Below are positions 16,133 to 24,746 of a stretch of 34,892 nucleotides of DNA, in pieces; within the stretch, counting starts at the first letter, position 1; every line of letters begins with the position of its first letter. The DNA is from CAWUIO01 sp963922455 (GTDB lineage Bacteria > Bacteroidota > Bacteroidia > Cytophagales > Microscillaceae). Under the pieces are notes generated by a model. It saw only the letters and a list, made by a program, of their open reading frames with translations, was not told the DNA's origin and did no database searches. A program made the position numbers and the translations under genes. The stretch spans positions 1 to 34,892 of the forward strand of contig CAWUIO010000070.1 of the NCBI GenBank assembly GCA_963922455.1. The letters are read 5' to 3'.

Positions 16133-17395
16133 ATGAAAGCCATCTATGCCGAAGTACTTACCATTGGCGATGAAATTCTTTACGGACAAATCGCCGATAC
16201 CAATGCCCAATTTATCAGCGCGGAGTTGGATAAAATTGGAATTAAAGTAGTCCGCCTTAGCTCGGTGGGAGATGAGGAAGACGTGATTTTGAGGGCCTTG
16301 GAGGAAGCCAAAGATCGCGCCGATTTGGTGCTTATGACCGGAGGCTTGGGCCCTACCAAGGATGATATCACCAAGAAAACGCTGGCCACTTTTTTCAAGA
16401 CCGAAATGGTTGAAAATGCCCAGGTTTTGCAGATGATTGAAGACTACTTTAAATCTCTGGGGCAAGAAATGGGAGCGATCATTCGGGCCCAGGCCCAACT
16501 CCCCGCCAATGCCGAACCGGTTTTTAATCGCCTGGGTTCGGCTCCGGCGATGTGGTTTCACGAATATGATACAGTTTTTGTCTCCATGCCTGGGGTACCC
16601 GTAGAAATGAAGGTATTGATGGAGGAAGAAATAATCCCTAAAATCCAGCAGCACTTTGATACCCCGGTGATTTACCACAAATTGGTACGCACCTTTGGTA
16701 AGGGAGAATCGGATATTGCCAAGCGTATTCACGACTGGGCCGAAGCCCTTCCCGAACACATCAAACTGGCCTACTTACCCAGTTGGGGGCAGGTAAAATT
16801 ACGTTTAACGGCTACGGGAAGCGAGCAAGCTAGCCTGGAAGCCGAAGTTGCTGAACAAATTGAGTTATTGAAACCCCTCCTCCCCCGCGAGATTTTTGGA
16901 TACGATAAGGAGGAACTGGAAGAGGTTGTGGGAAACCTCTTATTTGAGCAAGGAAAAACGGTTTCTACCGCCGAAAGCTGCACTGGTGGTTATATTGCCC
17001 ACCTATTTACCAAGGTAGCGGGAAGTTCACGGTATTTTGTGGGTGGTATTGCTGCTTACAGCAATGAAGTAAAGAGGAACCGCTTGGGGGTAAAAGCCGA
17101 AACCTTGGAAGAACACGGGGCGGTAAGTGAGGAAACCGTTCGGCAAATGGCCGAAAATGTAAGGGAGAAGTTTCAAACTGATATTGGGGTGGCCAGTAGT
17201 GGGGTGGCGGGTCCGGGTGGTGGGTCTCCCGAGAAGCCTGTCGGTACCGTTTGGGTGGCTTATGCAGACGGAGAGCGGACTTATGCCCGCAAATTACAGC
17301 TTACTCGCGACCGTAAAATCAATATTACGCTGACTTCCTACATCGTCCTGGATATGATTAGACGTTTTTTGTCGGGACTTATGCGGGATAAGTAA
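16133..17395 (+). CDS. cinA: CinA-family nicotinamide-nucleotide amidohydrolase
   Basis: A 420-residue two-domain protein. Residues 1-170 are a MoCF-like domain (AEVLTIGDEILYGQIADTN, VLMTGGLGPTKDD, GVPVEMKVLMEEEIIP). Residues 255-420 are a PncC domain (TAESCTGGYIAHLFT, SSGVAGPGGGSPEKPVGTVW). CinA proteins hydrolyse nicotinamide mononucleotide to NaMN and ammonia, and many also cleave ADP-ribose compounds, so it acts in pyridine-nucleotide salvage. I start it at the ATG beginning MKAIYAEVL rather than the upstream in-frame TTG, since family proteins begin there and a -7 element covers the upstream start. It is unlinked to recA here. Confidence 0.93.
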   Translation: MKAIYAEVLTIGDEILYGQIADTNAQFISAELDKIGIKVVRLSSVGDEEDVILRALEEAKDRADLVLMTGGLGPTKDDITKKTLATFFKTEMVENAQVLQMIEDYFKSLGQEMGAIIRAQAQLPANAEPVFNRLGSAPAMWFHEYDTVFVSMPGVPVEMKVLMEEEIIPKIQQHFDTPVIYHKLVRTFGKGESDIAKRIHDWAEALPEHIKLAYLPSWGQVKLRLTATGSEQASLEAEVAEQIELLKPLLPREIFGYDKEELEEVVGNLLFEQGKTVSTAESCTGGYIAHLFTKVAGSSRYFVGGIAAYSNEVKRNRLGVKAETLEEHGAVSEETVRQMAENVREKFQTDIGVASSGVAGPGGGSPEKPVGTVWVAYADGERTYARKLQLTRDRKINITLTSYIVLDMIRRFLSGLMRDK

Positions 17396-17470
17396 TAAGT
17401 AAGCATCTATTTTTTAAACCCTATGCCTTCGCAGGGCGTTACTAGGAAAAATAAATCATAAAGAATCCAT

Positions 17471-17956
17471 ATGGGTTTTCTACCAATTTTTGTAGCACTT
17501 GGCGGTTTTTTATTTTTGGTTGCCATCGTGCACTATCATACACTTCAAAGGTTGCGCAATCTTATAAAAGAGTTTGCCGAAACCAGTTATGAGTCGAGCC
17601 AAAAGCTTTTGACGGATATCAGCCATCTTGTTGAAAAAAATACGGCCCTACCCGAGAATATGCAAAAAGGATTACGGGATGCCCGGAGTGCCCATCAGCT
17701 TTTAAATCCGCAGGAAGATGTTGAGATTTTTCGGGTAAGTGACCAAGTCATACGCCTGGCCTATAGTTTCCAAGAAGATTCGGGATTCATTCCTGACCCC
17801 AACCAAAAAGAACAGGTAGGTTCGCAAGTGAAGCAATTGGAAAAGGTACACCAAAGATACCGTTTTCATTCACAAGACTACAATGAACGCTTGCAGTCGC
17901 TTCCGTATTCACTTTTGGCCAAAGTTTTTGGCTTGAAGGCAGTGCCGTCCATCTGA
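17471..17956 (+). CDS. LemA-like membrane-anchored protein
   Basis: A 161-residue protein with one N-terminal membrane segment (residues 3-22) and a long helical remainder. The C-terminal RYRFHSQDYNERLQSLPYSL then LLAKVFGLK resembles the LemA ending (YYN..V..YN..L..FP....A..FGF), and the helical-bundle layout fits. The middle ALPENMQKGLRDARSAHQLL is also LemA-like. LemA family function is poorly known. It is shorter than typical LemA proteins of about 180-200 residues, so this may be a divergent member. A bidirectional terminator separates it from the convergent cupin gene. Confidence 0.6.
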   Translation: MGFLPIFVALGGFLFLVAIVHYHTLQRLRNLIKEFAETSYESSQKLLTDISHLVEKNTALPENMQKGLRDARSAHQLLNPQEDVEIFRVSDQVIRLAYSFQEDSGFIPDPNQKEQVGSQVKQLEKVHQRYRFHSQDYNERLQSLPYSLLAKVFGLKAVPSI

Positions 17957-17961
17957 TATAA

Positions 17962-18000
17962 GAAAAAAAGTCCTCCACTGCTGTGAAGGACTTGCCGTTT
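17962..18000. terminator. Bidirectional terminator
   Basis: AAGTCCT (17968-17974) pairs with AGGACTT (17987-17993), with an inner CAC/GTG pairing. It is flanked by an A-run on the left and T-rich sequence on the right. It sits between the converging LemA-like and cupin genes and can serve both strands. Confidence 0.75.
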
Positions 18001-18002
18001 TA

Positions 18003-18404
18003 TTAACAAGCACCGTTAGGGCACTCTTCGCCATCATCGTACAAATCAAAAGCGTAAATCACAACGGGTTCTGTCTCTGAAGGGTTTTCTCCCCAGTGTG
18101 TGATATCTCCGTGCTCTACCAAAAAATCACCTTTTTTGAATCTACGGGGTTGCTCAAATTTAGAATTGTACTCGATATACTCCCCTTCGACTACCAATAA
18201 AATAGCCGGGCGGTTGAAGTGTCCATGGATAGGCACTTTTCCTTTGGGGCCTACATCTACCCGCCGCAAACGCGCTGCTCTTTTGCCCAGAGGTTTTACG
18301 TTTTCGGGTAGGCTTACTTCATTTAAATCTAAGCTAGCAATTAAGGTATCCGTTTCGTTAACTGGCTCCGTGGGAGCATTTACCTGATGTTCGAACTGTT
18401 CCAT
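18003..18404 (-). CDS. Cupin-domain protein
   Basis: A 133-residue small cupin. The barrel covers about residues 45-122. Motif 1 is seen as PIHGHFNRPAILLVVEGEY (58-76), with His59 and His61 as likely metal ligands. Motif 2 is GDFLVEHGDITHWGENP (91-107), with His102 in the usual ligand position. Such proteins bind metal and may act as small enzymes or sensors; substrate cannot be told. The C-terminal ECPNGAC carries two cysteines. It is followed upstream on the same strand, 93 bases away, by a carboxymuconolactone-decarboxylase-like gene, and the two may be co-transcribed. Confidence 0.85.
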   Translation of the reverse strand: MEQFEHQVNAPTEPVNETDTLIASLDLNEVSLPENVKPLGKRAARLRRVDVGPKGKVPIHGHFNRPAILLVVEGEYIEYNSKFEQPRRFKKGDFLVEHGDITHWGENPSETEPVVIYAFDLYDDGEECPNGAC

Positions 18405-18497
18405 GATTTTGAAATTAAGTTTGATATAATTATAATTTAGCGATACAATACTTGCACTTCTCGTAAGAGATCCCTAAGAATTGACTAAGAAGCTTAT

Positions 18498-18860
18498 CTA
18501 GTCTTGAAAGACTTCCTTGGTGATGCGGACACCCGACATGGCCGCAGGAAAACCGGCATAAGGAGCGCATTGGTTGAAAATCTCCACCAACTCTTCCTTA
18601 GTAAACCCTAGCTTTTTGGCTATGTCTACGTGAATTTTTAATTCAGCCTCCCGATTCAGGGCGGCCAAAACAGACAAAGTAACCGTTTGACGGATTTTGA
18701 TATCCAGGTTTGTGCGACAATAGAGGTCTCCAAAAGGAAACTCAAACATATTGTGCATAAGTTGGGGAGCAATATCAGACAATAAATCAATCATTTTCTG
18801 GGCGCCCTCGGGACTTAATTCTTCAAATCTTTGACGTCCTAACTCTTTTTTATCTGGCAT
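18498..18860 (-). CDS. Carboxymuconolactone-decarboxylase family protein
   Basis: A 120-residue all-helical protein. LDIKIRQTVTLSVLAALNR (53-71), ELKIHVDIAKKLGFTKEE (74-91) and APYAGFPAAMSGVRITKEV (99-117) are the classical family signature. AhpD-type members carry a redox CxxC before the histidine; here that position has no cysteine pair (the region reads ALNREAELKIH), so peroxidase activity is unlikely and a gamma-CMD-like role fits better. A cupin gene follows on the same strand; CMD and cupin genes are often paired. The true substrate is unknown. Confidence 0.88.
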   Translation of the reverse strand: MPDKKELGRQRFEELSPEGAQKMIDLLSDIAPQLMHNMFEFPFGDLYCRTNLDIKIRQTVTLSVLAALNREAELKIHVDIAKKLGFTKEELVEIFNQCAPYAGFPAAMSGVRITKEVFQD

Positions 18861-19093
18861 GACTTTTTATTTTATGTAAATGCTTGATTTACCTGATTGA
18901 CGTACCTAAGAAACCGTTAATTGTCCATTATTGATATGCAATTATCCAGAATATGCTCTTAAGAATTAGTCATATATAAGACAAAAAGATAAAATTTTAC
19001 TTGTATGAGAAAGGAAAGAAATTTCTATTATTTAGTCAATATTTAATTGTACTAATCTAAGCTAGAAGCTGGCTTAGGCCTTATACAATTACT

Positions 19094-20023
19094 TTAGATT
19101 ACATTAATCCAAGTTAGCACCCTTTCTAAAAGGCTCTGATATTCCTCCGCGGGCATCCACTCAAATTCAGGATCTCCCCGAAACCACGTTAGCTGTCGTT
19201 TGGCATATCGACGGCTATTTCGTTTGAGCAGTCGGACGGCTTCATCCCAGGGATACTCCCCTTCAAGGAATGAAAAAATTTCTTGATAGCCCACGGTTTG
19301 TAGGGCATTATGTTTTCGAGAGGGAAACATGGATTGGGCTTCTTCAAAAAGTCCATGCTCGAGCATAAGGTCCATCCGGGTATCAATTCTTTGATAAAGT
19401 TCTTCCCGAGGACGGTCTAAGACTATTTTTAAAATTTCAAAAGGCCTTACTTTTTTCTCTTGTCGGTGAAAGTCTGAAAAAGGACGCCCGGAGGACAGGC
19501 AGACTTCCAAGCCTCGAATGACGCGTTGGGTATTGTCTTGGTCTACTTTATGAAAATAAATGGGGTCTAGCTTTTCCAATTCGGCCAGGATAGGCCCTAG
19601 CCCTTCCTCGGCAAAGCGTTTATTCAGTAAATCCCTTATGTCAAGATTTACCGGGGGCATGGGGTCTAAGCCATCACATAAGGCTTTTATGAAAAACCCG
19701 GTACCTCCACTCAAAATTACAACATCGTGCACCTTATATAAAGATTCTAGAAGGCCTAAGGCTTGCTCTTCAAACTGGCCTACACTAAAATAATCTTGAA
19801 TAGAGTGGCTGTTAATAAAATGATGGGGAACCCGGGCCAGCTCTTCGGGAGTGGGTTTGGCCGTGCCGATGCTCATTTCCCGATAAACCTGGCGGGAATC
19901 GGCCGAGATAATTTCGGTTTGAAAATATTCGGCCAGGCGTAAACTGGTTTCCGTCTTTCCTACGGCAGTAGGGCCCGCAATGACCAGGAGGTACTTTTTT
20001 TGACTGGATTTTGTTATATTCAA
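19094..20023 (-). CDS. miaA: tRNA dimethylallyltransferase MiaA
   Basis: A 309-residue enzyme that transfers a dimethylallyl group to N6 of A37 in tRNAs reading codons beginning with U. The P-loop is GPTAVGKT (17-24). The following ISADSRQVYREMSIGTAKP is the highly specific MiaA motif, and GTGFFIKALCDGL and RRYAKRQLTWFRGD (near 275-288) complete the signature. Length is typical. It starts at the ATG complementary to 20021-20023 and diverges from the sensor-kinase gene with 47 bases between starts, so the two promoters overlap. Confidence 0.96.
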   Translation of the reverse strand: MNITKSSQKKYLLVIAGPTAVGKTETSLRLAEYFQTEIISADSRQVYREMSIGTAKPTPEELARVPHHFINSHSIQDYFSVGQFEEQALGLLESLYKVHDVVILSGGTGFFIKALCDGLDPMPPVNLDIRDLLNKRFAEEGLGPILAELEKLDPIYFHKVDQDNTQRVIRGLEVCLSSGRPFSDFHRQEKKVRPFEILKIVLDRPREELYQRIDTRMDLMLEHGLFEEAQSMFPSRKHNALQTVGYQEIFSFLEGEYPWDEAVRLLKRNSRRYAKRQLTWFRGDPEFEWMPAEEYQSLLERVLTWINVI

Positions 20024-20050
20024 AACAGTATTTAAACAAACCCCAGGGGG

Positions 20051-20058
20051 GGAACTTT
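20051..20058 (+). promoter_or_regulatory. Possible -7 element (GAACTTTG) of the sensor kinase
   Basis: One mismatch from TAnnTTTG, 12 bases before the ATG at 20071, in the 47-base divergent gap with miaA. Weak evidence on its own. Confidence 0.25.
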
Positions 20059-20070
20059 GTGCCTGATCCT

Positions 20071-23000
20071 ATGACTAATCAACAAGCCCAACCGGAGCTA
20101 GACAACCTAATAGCCGAAAATACGGAATTACGCCAAAAAATTGCCGAATTAGAGGCAAAATTAGAAAAGCCATTACTAGCCAAAGAAACGGCCCGCCACC
20201 CTGCTCCTACGTCTATTGGCCATATCCGGGAGACGCTCAACAATATCAACCTTTTTGCCATTTCTGTGGAGGAGAATGGCATCATTACCTATTGTAATAA
20301 GTTTGTTTCCAAACTAACCGGTTGGCGACAAGAAGAGCTTGTCGGTAAAAATTATTTTGAGGTATTGGTACCCCTGGACGATCGTCAGGCACGTTGGGAT
20401 CACTTTCGGCAGGCGATCATTCGTCAGGGTTTTTGGGATGAAACCTCACGCGCTATTTTGACCCGACACGGTGACGTTAAATATATCAGCTTTAACTCTC
20501 TGATTCTCAACTACGAAGATGATCACATCAGCGGGGTAACCAAAATTGGAGAAGACGTTACGGAGCAAAATAAAGTAACCCTAGCCCTGAGACGAAGTAA
20601 TGAAGCCCTCCAAGACTTGTTTGATAACTCCAATGATCTGATCTTTATATGTACCCTGCAAGGAGATTTCCTTTTTGCCAATAAGGCATTCAAACGAAAG
20701 CTCGGCTACGACAATGAGGAGCTGGCCGCTCTCAATGTAAAAGACATCCTCTACGAAAAAGTAAAAAAACGTACCTACCGCACAGTCTTGGAAATTGTGA
20801 GAGGGTTCAGTATTCCTAAATTTGAAACGATCCTGATAAATAAAAAAGGGAAACCTCTACACTTGGAAGGGAATGTCAACTGTCGCTTTGAGAATGGACA
20901 AGCCACGGCCATCCGGGGGATTGTTTACGATATCACCGACCGGATCCGGGCCGAAAAAGCCCAAACGCTATATTATAGCATTGGTAACTTGACCGTAAAG
21001 AGCAAAAACTTGGATCAATTATATCAGAGTATCCACCAGGAACTGGGCAAGGTAATCGAAGTCAACAATTTTTACATTAAACTCTACAATGCCAATAAAA
21101 CCGAGATCCTATTTCCTTATTATGTAGACGAAGCCAAAGGCAGTGAGCAGGTCATGACCCGCCGTAAGGCAGGAAAAGGGCTTACTGATTTTGTGATGAA
21201 GCGGGAAAAGGCTCTTTTTCTTCACGAAGAAGAGATTGTGGAGCTGATGGAGCAAAATGAGGTGGAGGTATTATTTGGCCCTTTACCCAAAGTCTGGATT
21301 GGCGTTCCTTTGAAATTTGAAAACGAAGTAATTGGGCTCATCTCCGTAAAATGTTATCGTAGCCGCAACACCTATGATATTTCTGATTTGGAACTCCTAG
21401 ACTTTATCTCTGGGCAAATTGCCCTGGCCATCCAAAGAAAGAAGAACGAAGAAATGCTTAGCAACCAATCGGCCCGCCTCCAAGCCATTTTTGAAAGCAG
21501 TTCTCATATGATTTGGTCCCTAAACCGTAAAAACGAAGTAACCTCATGCAATCAAAACTATAAAAATGCCTTCTTAGAGCAGTATGGCATTGAGCTAGAT
21601 CAAAAAAATGCCCTCTCTATGCTCCATTATGAAATGGCCGAAGCCCAAAACTACGGCTTTTGGCAAGAAAAAATGGCCGAAGCATTTGGTGGAGAGAAGC
21701 AATATATAGAGCTGAAAGAGCGTATGAAAGACGGCCGCTACCGCTGGCGGGAAGTATACCTCAACCCCATTCGCTTACGTGATGGTTCTATTGAAGAAAT
21801 ATCAGCCATTTCTCACGATATCACGGGTAAAAAGCTCTCAGAAATTGCTTTAAAGAACAGTGAATTAAAGTTCCGAAATATTTTCCAATCCTTCCAGGAT
21901 ATCTACTTACAGGCCGACTTAGCCGGACGGATAACCTTGCTGAGCCCCTCGGTGCAAGAGATCACGGGTTACCTCCCAGAAGAAATTATTGGGCGAAATA
22001 TTGAAGATTTTATACCCCAAGACCAATCCCTAAGCCACCTCATCCGAGACCTCATCCGGAAAAAAAGCATTAAAAACTTTGAGACCCCCCTCCGCAAGAA
22101 AAACGGAGAATACATCCAGTCCATTTCCAATATCCGCTTGGCCACGGATGAGAATCAAAGACCCATGGGTATTGTAGGAGTGGTTAGAGATATCACTGAA
22201 CTCAAAAATGCGACCGAAGAAGTACTACTTGCCAAAGAACTTGCTGAGCGCTCTCTCCGGGTCAAAGAAAGCTTCTTAGCCAATATGAGCCACGAAATAC
22301 GTACCCCCATGAATGGCGTAATCGGTATGTTAGATCTCATGATGGCAACGCGTCTTAATGAAGAACAGCATGAGTACATGTACACCATCCGAAAATCTTC
22401 GGAAACCTTGATGTATATCCTCAATGATATACTTGATCTATCCAAGATAGAAGCCGGTAAAATGGAATTACAATTCCGCTCTACCAATTTGCGCTCTACG
22501 ATTGAGAAGGTGTACACTTTATTTTTACAACAGGCCAATACCCGCGGCAACACCCTAGAGTATAATATCGATGCTCAAATTCCACCCTTCCTCCTGGCCG
22601 ATGAAACTCGCCTACTACAGATTGTATCCAATCTAACCTCCAATGCCATCAAATTTACCGAAGATGGACGGGTGAGCCTGTATATCTCCTTGCTCGATCG
22701 AATAGAAGATCTATGCACCTTAAAATTTGAAGTGCGCGATACCGGCATCGGTATTGACCAAGAAAAAGTAAAACTCCTCTTTAATTCTTTTAGTCAACTG
22801 GATAACTCTTCCTCAAAATCCTATGCCGGTACAGGCCTGGGCTTGTCTATTTCCAAAGAGCTTTCCCATCTTATGGGGGGGGAGATTGGAGTCAACTCTA
22901 GCCCGGGAGAAGGAAGTAACTTCTGGTTTACCATCCAGGCCAAAGCTACCAATAAGCAACCCTATCAAGAAGAAAGTGCCCCCTACGAGTTTGTGGCAGG

Positions 23001-23826
23001 TAATCAGTTTGGCCAACGAGAGCCCCAAATATTGGTGGTAGATGATAATGTCGTAAACCGTAGCGTGGCCAGTAAGATTTTAGAAAAAGCCGGATGCCAT
23101 GTTTTCTTGGCCCAAAGTGGTAGTGAAAGTATTCACTTTTTACAGCGTAAAGCCAAAGAAGAACAAAAGCTGGATCTAATTTTTATGGACATTCAAATGC
23201 CCGATATGGATGGAGTACAAGCTACCAGCCGAATTAGAGCGCTTAATCTGCCTCACCTTCCCCCTATCGTTGCTATGACAGCCTACTCCATGAAAGAAGA
23301 CCGGGATAAATTTATCAGCAAAGGCCTGGATGATTATATTCCTAAGCCTATCAAAGCCCAGTCTTTAATTAATAAAGTAAAAGAATATATCCTGCCTTCC
23401 CCAGACCAACAAGGGGCAAAAAGCGACACCCCTCAATCAATACCCAAACTTGAAACCCCCGCAAGTCCTCTTCCCCTCAGCTTGACCCAACCCGTGGTAG
23501 ATCCCGAGGTTGTGGCTCAACTGGCCAAATATGGAGGGAAAGAACTCGTCATGGACTCCTTAGTAGAGTTTGAGCAGGACACGGAAGAAATCTTACAAAA
23601 TTGTACAAAAGCCCTCCAAGCTTCCAGCTATGAAGAAGCCCTGAAGTACCTCCATACGCTGAAAGGAAATGCCAGTACCCTCGGGGTAAACGCAGTAGCT
23701 CAAAAAGCAGCCTACTTGGAGAAAATGATAAAAAATAATACCTTAGAACCTGTTTTAAGCGAATGGGACAGCCTCAACCAGGCTTTCCAAGACTTTAAAG
23801 ATAGGTACCAAGAAGAACTTGTATAA
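20071..23826 (+). CDS. Hybrid sensor histidine kinase, PAS4-GAF-HisKA-HATPase-REC-HPt
   Basis: From the chosen ATG it has 1251 residues and no signal peptide or membrane segment, so it is probably cytoplasmic. An N-terminal coiled coil (10-40) is followed by PAS (about 55-175), PAS (178-300), GAF (305-455), PAS (470-595) and PAS (595-715). HisKA has phospho-acceptor His741 (MSHEIRTPMNG). HATPase shows NLTSNAIKFTEDG, RDTGIGID and GTGLGLSI. REC (about 985-1105) has Asp991/Asp992 and phospho-acceptor Asp1040, and the HPt domain has His1195 (LHTLKGNAST). The longer reading from TTG at 20011 was rejected since it overlaps miaA and lacks family support. The GAF lacks an obvious bilin cysteine. The signal is unknown; a lone receiver gene follows. 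Confidence 0.95.
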   Translation: MTNQQAQPELDNLIAENTELRQKIAELEAKLEKPLLAKETARHPAPTSIGHIRETLNNINLFAISVEENGIITYCNKFVSKLTGWRQEELVGKNYFEVLVPLDDRQARWDHFRQAIIRQGFWDETSRAILTRHGDVKYISFNSLILNYEDDHISGVTKIGEDVTEQNKVTLALRRSNEALQDLFDNSNDLIFICTLQGDFLFANKAFKRKLGYDNEELAALNVKDILYEKVKKRTYRTVLEIVRGFSIPKFETILINKKGKPLHLEGNVNCRFENGQATAIRGIVYDITDRIRAEKAQTLYYSIGNLTVKSKNLDQLYQSIHQELGKVIEVNNFYIKLYNANKTEILFPYYVDEAKGSEQVMTRRKAGKGLTDFVMKREKALFLHEEEIVELMEQNEVEVLFGPLPKVWIGVPLKFENEVIGLISVKCYRSRNTYDISDLELLDFISGQIALAIQRKKNEEMLSNQSARLQAIFESSSHMIWSLNRKNEVTSCNQNYKNAFLEQYGIELDQKNALSMLHYEMAEAQNYGFWQEKMAEAFGGEKQYIELKERMKDGRYRWREVYLNPIRLRDGSIEEISAISHDITGKKLSEIALKNSELKFRNIFQSFQDIYLQADLAGRITLLSPSVQEITGYLPEEIIGRNIEDFIPQDQSLSHLIRDLIRKKSIKNFETPLRKKNGEYIQSISNIRLATDENQRPMGIVGVVRDITELKNATEEVLLAKELAERSLRVKESFLANMSHEIRTPMNGVIGMLDLMMATRLNEEQHEYMYTIRKSSETLMYILNDILDLSKIEAGKMELQFRSTNLRSTIEKVYTLFLQQANTRGNTLEYNIDAQIPPFLLADETRLLQIVSNLTSNAIKFTEDGRVSLYISLLDRIEDLCTLKFEVRDTGIGIDQEKVKLLFNSFSQLDNSSSKSYAGTGLGLSISKELSHLMGGEIGVNSSPGEGSNFWFTIQAKATNKQPYQEESAPYEFVAGNQFGQREPQILVVDDNVVNRSVASKILEKAGCHVFLAQSGSESIHFLQRKAKEEQKLDLIFMDIQMPDMDGVQATSRIRALNLPHLPPIVAMTAYSMKEDRDKFISKGLDDYIPKPIKAQSLINKVKEYILPSPDQQGAKSDTPQSIPKLETPASPLPLSLTQPVVDPEVVAQLAKYGGKELVMDSLVEFEQDTEEILQNCTKALQASSYEEALKYLHTLKGNASTLGVNAVAQKAAYLEKMIKNNTLEPVLSEWDSLNQAFQDFKDRYQEELV

Positions 23827-23835
23827 AAAAATTTA

Positions 23836-23843
23836 TAGTTTTG
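23836..23843 (+). promoter_or_regulatory. -7 element (TAGTTTTG) before the response regulator
   Basis: Exact TAnnTTTG match, 10 bases after the kinase stop and 113 bases before the receiver ATG at 23957. It suggests the receiver gene can be transcribed separately from the kinase. Confidence 0.35.
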
Positions 23844-23956
23844 TACTTTTCTCACAAACATTAAGAATTATCATTCAATTTATTGCTTTTTGGGATTTAG
23901 TATTGTATTATATTTATTTCGGACTTTAACTTAGCTAAACCTTAAACTATTCAATT

Positions 23957-24331
23957 ATGGAACGTAAAAAAGTCTTAATAGCCGAAGATAGTTCGGTAAT
24001 TCAAAATATCTCCCGACGTGTTTTGGAATTCCAAAACTTTGATATTACGGTCGCCAAAGATGGGAAAGAAGTCTTGAATAAAATGAATAAAGAGGAGTTT
24101 GACGTCATCTTGATGGATATCAACATGCCCAAAATGGACGGCATGGAGTGCGCCCGGGAAATCCGTTCTATGAGCGATGAAAAAAAATCCAAAATTCCGA
24201 TTATTGCCATCACAGGTAATGCCCGAAATTACTCCATGGATGACTTTAAAGATGCGGGAATAGACGATTATATCCCTAAGCCCATCAATTTTGATAACCT
24301 CATCGGAGTACTTCGCAAAGTAACTTCCTAA
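23957..24331 (+). CDS. Single-domain response regulator
   Basis: A 124-residue stand-alone receiver. The acidic pair is Glu10/Asp11 (IAEDSS), the phospho-acceptor is Asp54 (VILMDINMPKMDG), a Thr lies in IAITGNA (about 84) and Lys in DDYIPKPI (about 108). No output domain is present, so it works by protein-protein contact, as a phosphate relay or CheY-like element. It lies 130 bases after the hybrid kinase gene on the same strand. The kinase HPt is the obvious donor, though this is inferred. Confidence 0.93.
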   Translation: MERKKVLIAEDSSVIQNISRRVLEFQNFDITVAKDGKEVLNKMNKEEFDVILMDINMPKMDGMECAREIRSMSDEKKSKIPIIAITGNARNYSMDDFKDAGIDDYIPKPINFDNLIGVLRKVTS

Positions 24332-24352
24332 TTTTTTTACACGTCTCTTGAT

Positions 24353-24380
24353 AACCTTTGCCCCAAGGCGAAGGTTTTAC
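24353..24380 (+). terminator. Probable terminator after the response regulator
   Basis: AACCTT (24353-24358) pairs with AAGGTT (24371-24376), with an inner GCC/GGC and a CCAA loop, then TTTTACTTTA. The T-run is short and the next ATG is only 18 bases away, so it may be leaky. Confidence 0.45.
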
Positions 24381-24394
24381 TTTAGTATTTACCC

Positions 24395-24694
24395 ATGAAA
24401 ATTCGTTTTACCCCTGCTTTTCTGAGCAACCTGGAAAAAGTATTCAGCCAAGCGGGTTATGTGGTTCGCTACGAAAAAGGAAACTTCCAATCGGGATACT
24501 GCATCCTAAACCAAAAGAAAGTGGTGGTGGTTAATAAATACTACACTACCGAAGGAAAAGTTAATTGCCTTCTTGAAATTTTACACCACGTCTCCTGGGA
24601 TTTTAGTGAATTACAAGAAGCTGAAAAAAAGTTGTATACCGGACTCATGAAATTGAAAGCGTCCCAAGAAACCACACCCCCAGAAGAATCATAA
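24395..24694 (+). CDS. Conserved small protein of unknown function
   Basis: A 99-residue soluble protein with no signal peptide or membrane segment. VFSQAGYVVRYEKGNFQSGY then CILNQKKVVVVNKYYTTEGK looks like two beta-hairpins after an N-terminal helix, with a helical C-terminal half (VNCLLEILHHV, LQEAEKKLYTGLMKLK). From memory, very similar proteins recur in many Bacteroidota, but I know of no assigned function. It lies 52 bases before the metallo-hydrolase gene on the same strand and may be co-transcribed with it. Confidence 0.8.
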   Translation: MKIRFTPAFLSNLEKVFSQAGYVVRYEKGNFQSGYCILNQKKVVVVNKYYTTEGKVNCLLEILHHVSWDFSELQEAEKKLYTGLMKLKASQETTPPEES

Positions 24695-24746
24695 ATCGGC
24701 CACGAGATTAGGCCAAATACTATTTAAACAATAAAAACCATCTACA

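Noticed and set aside
19057..19077. CTAAGC...GCTTAG hairpin after miaA as a terminator
   Set aside because: The stem is only six base pairs and no T-run follows on the minus strand.
20011..20070. TTG start for the sensor kinase, adding twenty residues
   Set aside because: It overlaps the start of miaA on the other strand and adds sequence with no domain character; the ATG at 20071 is a better start.
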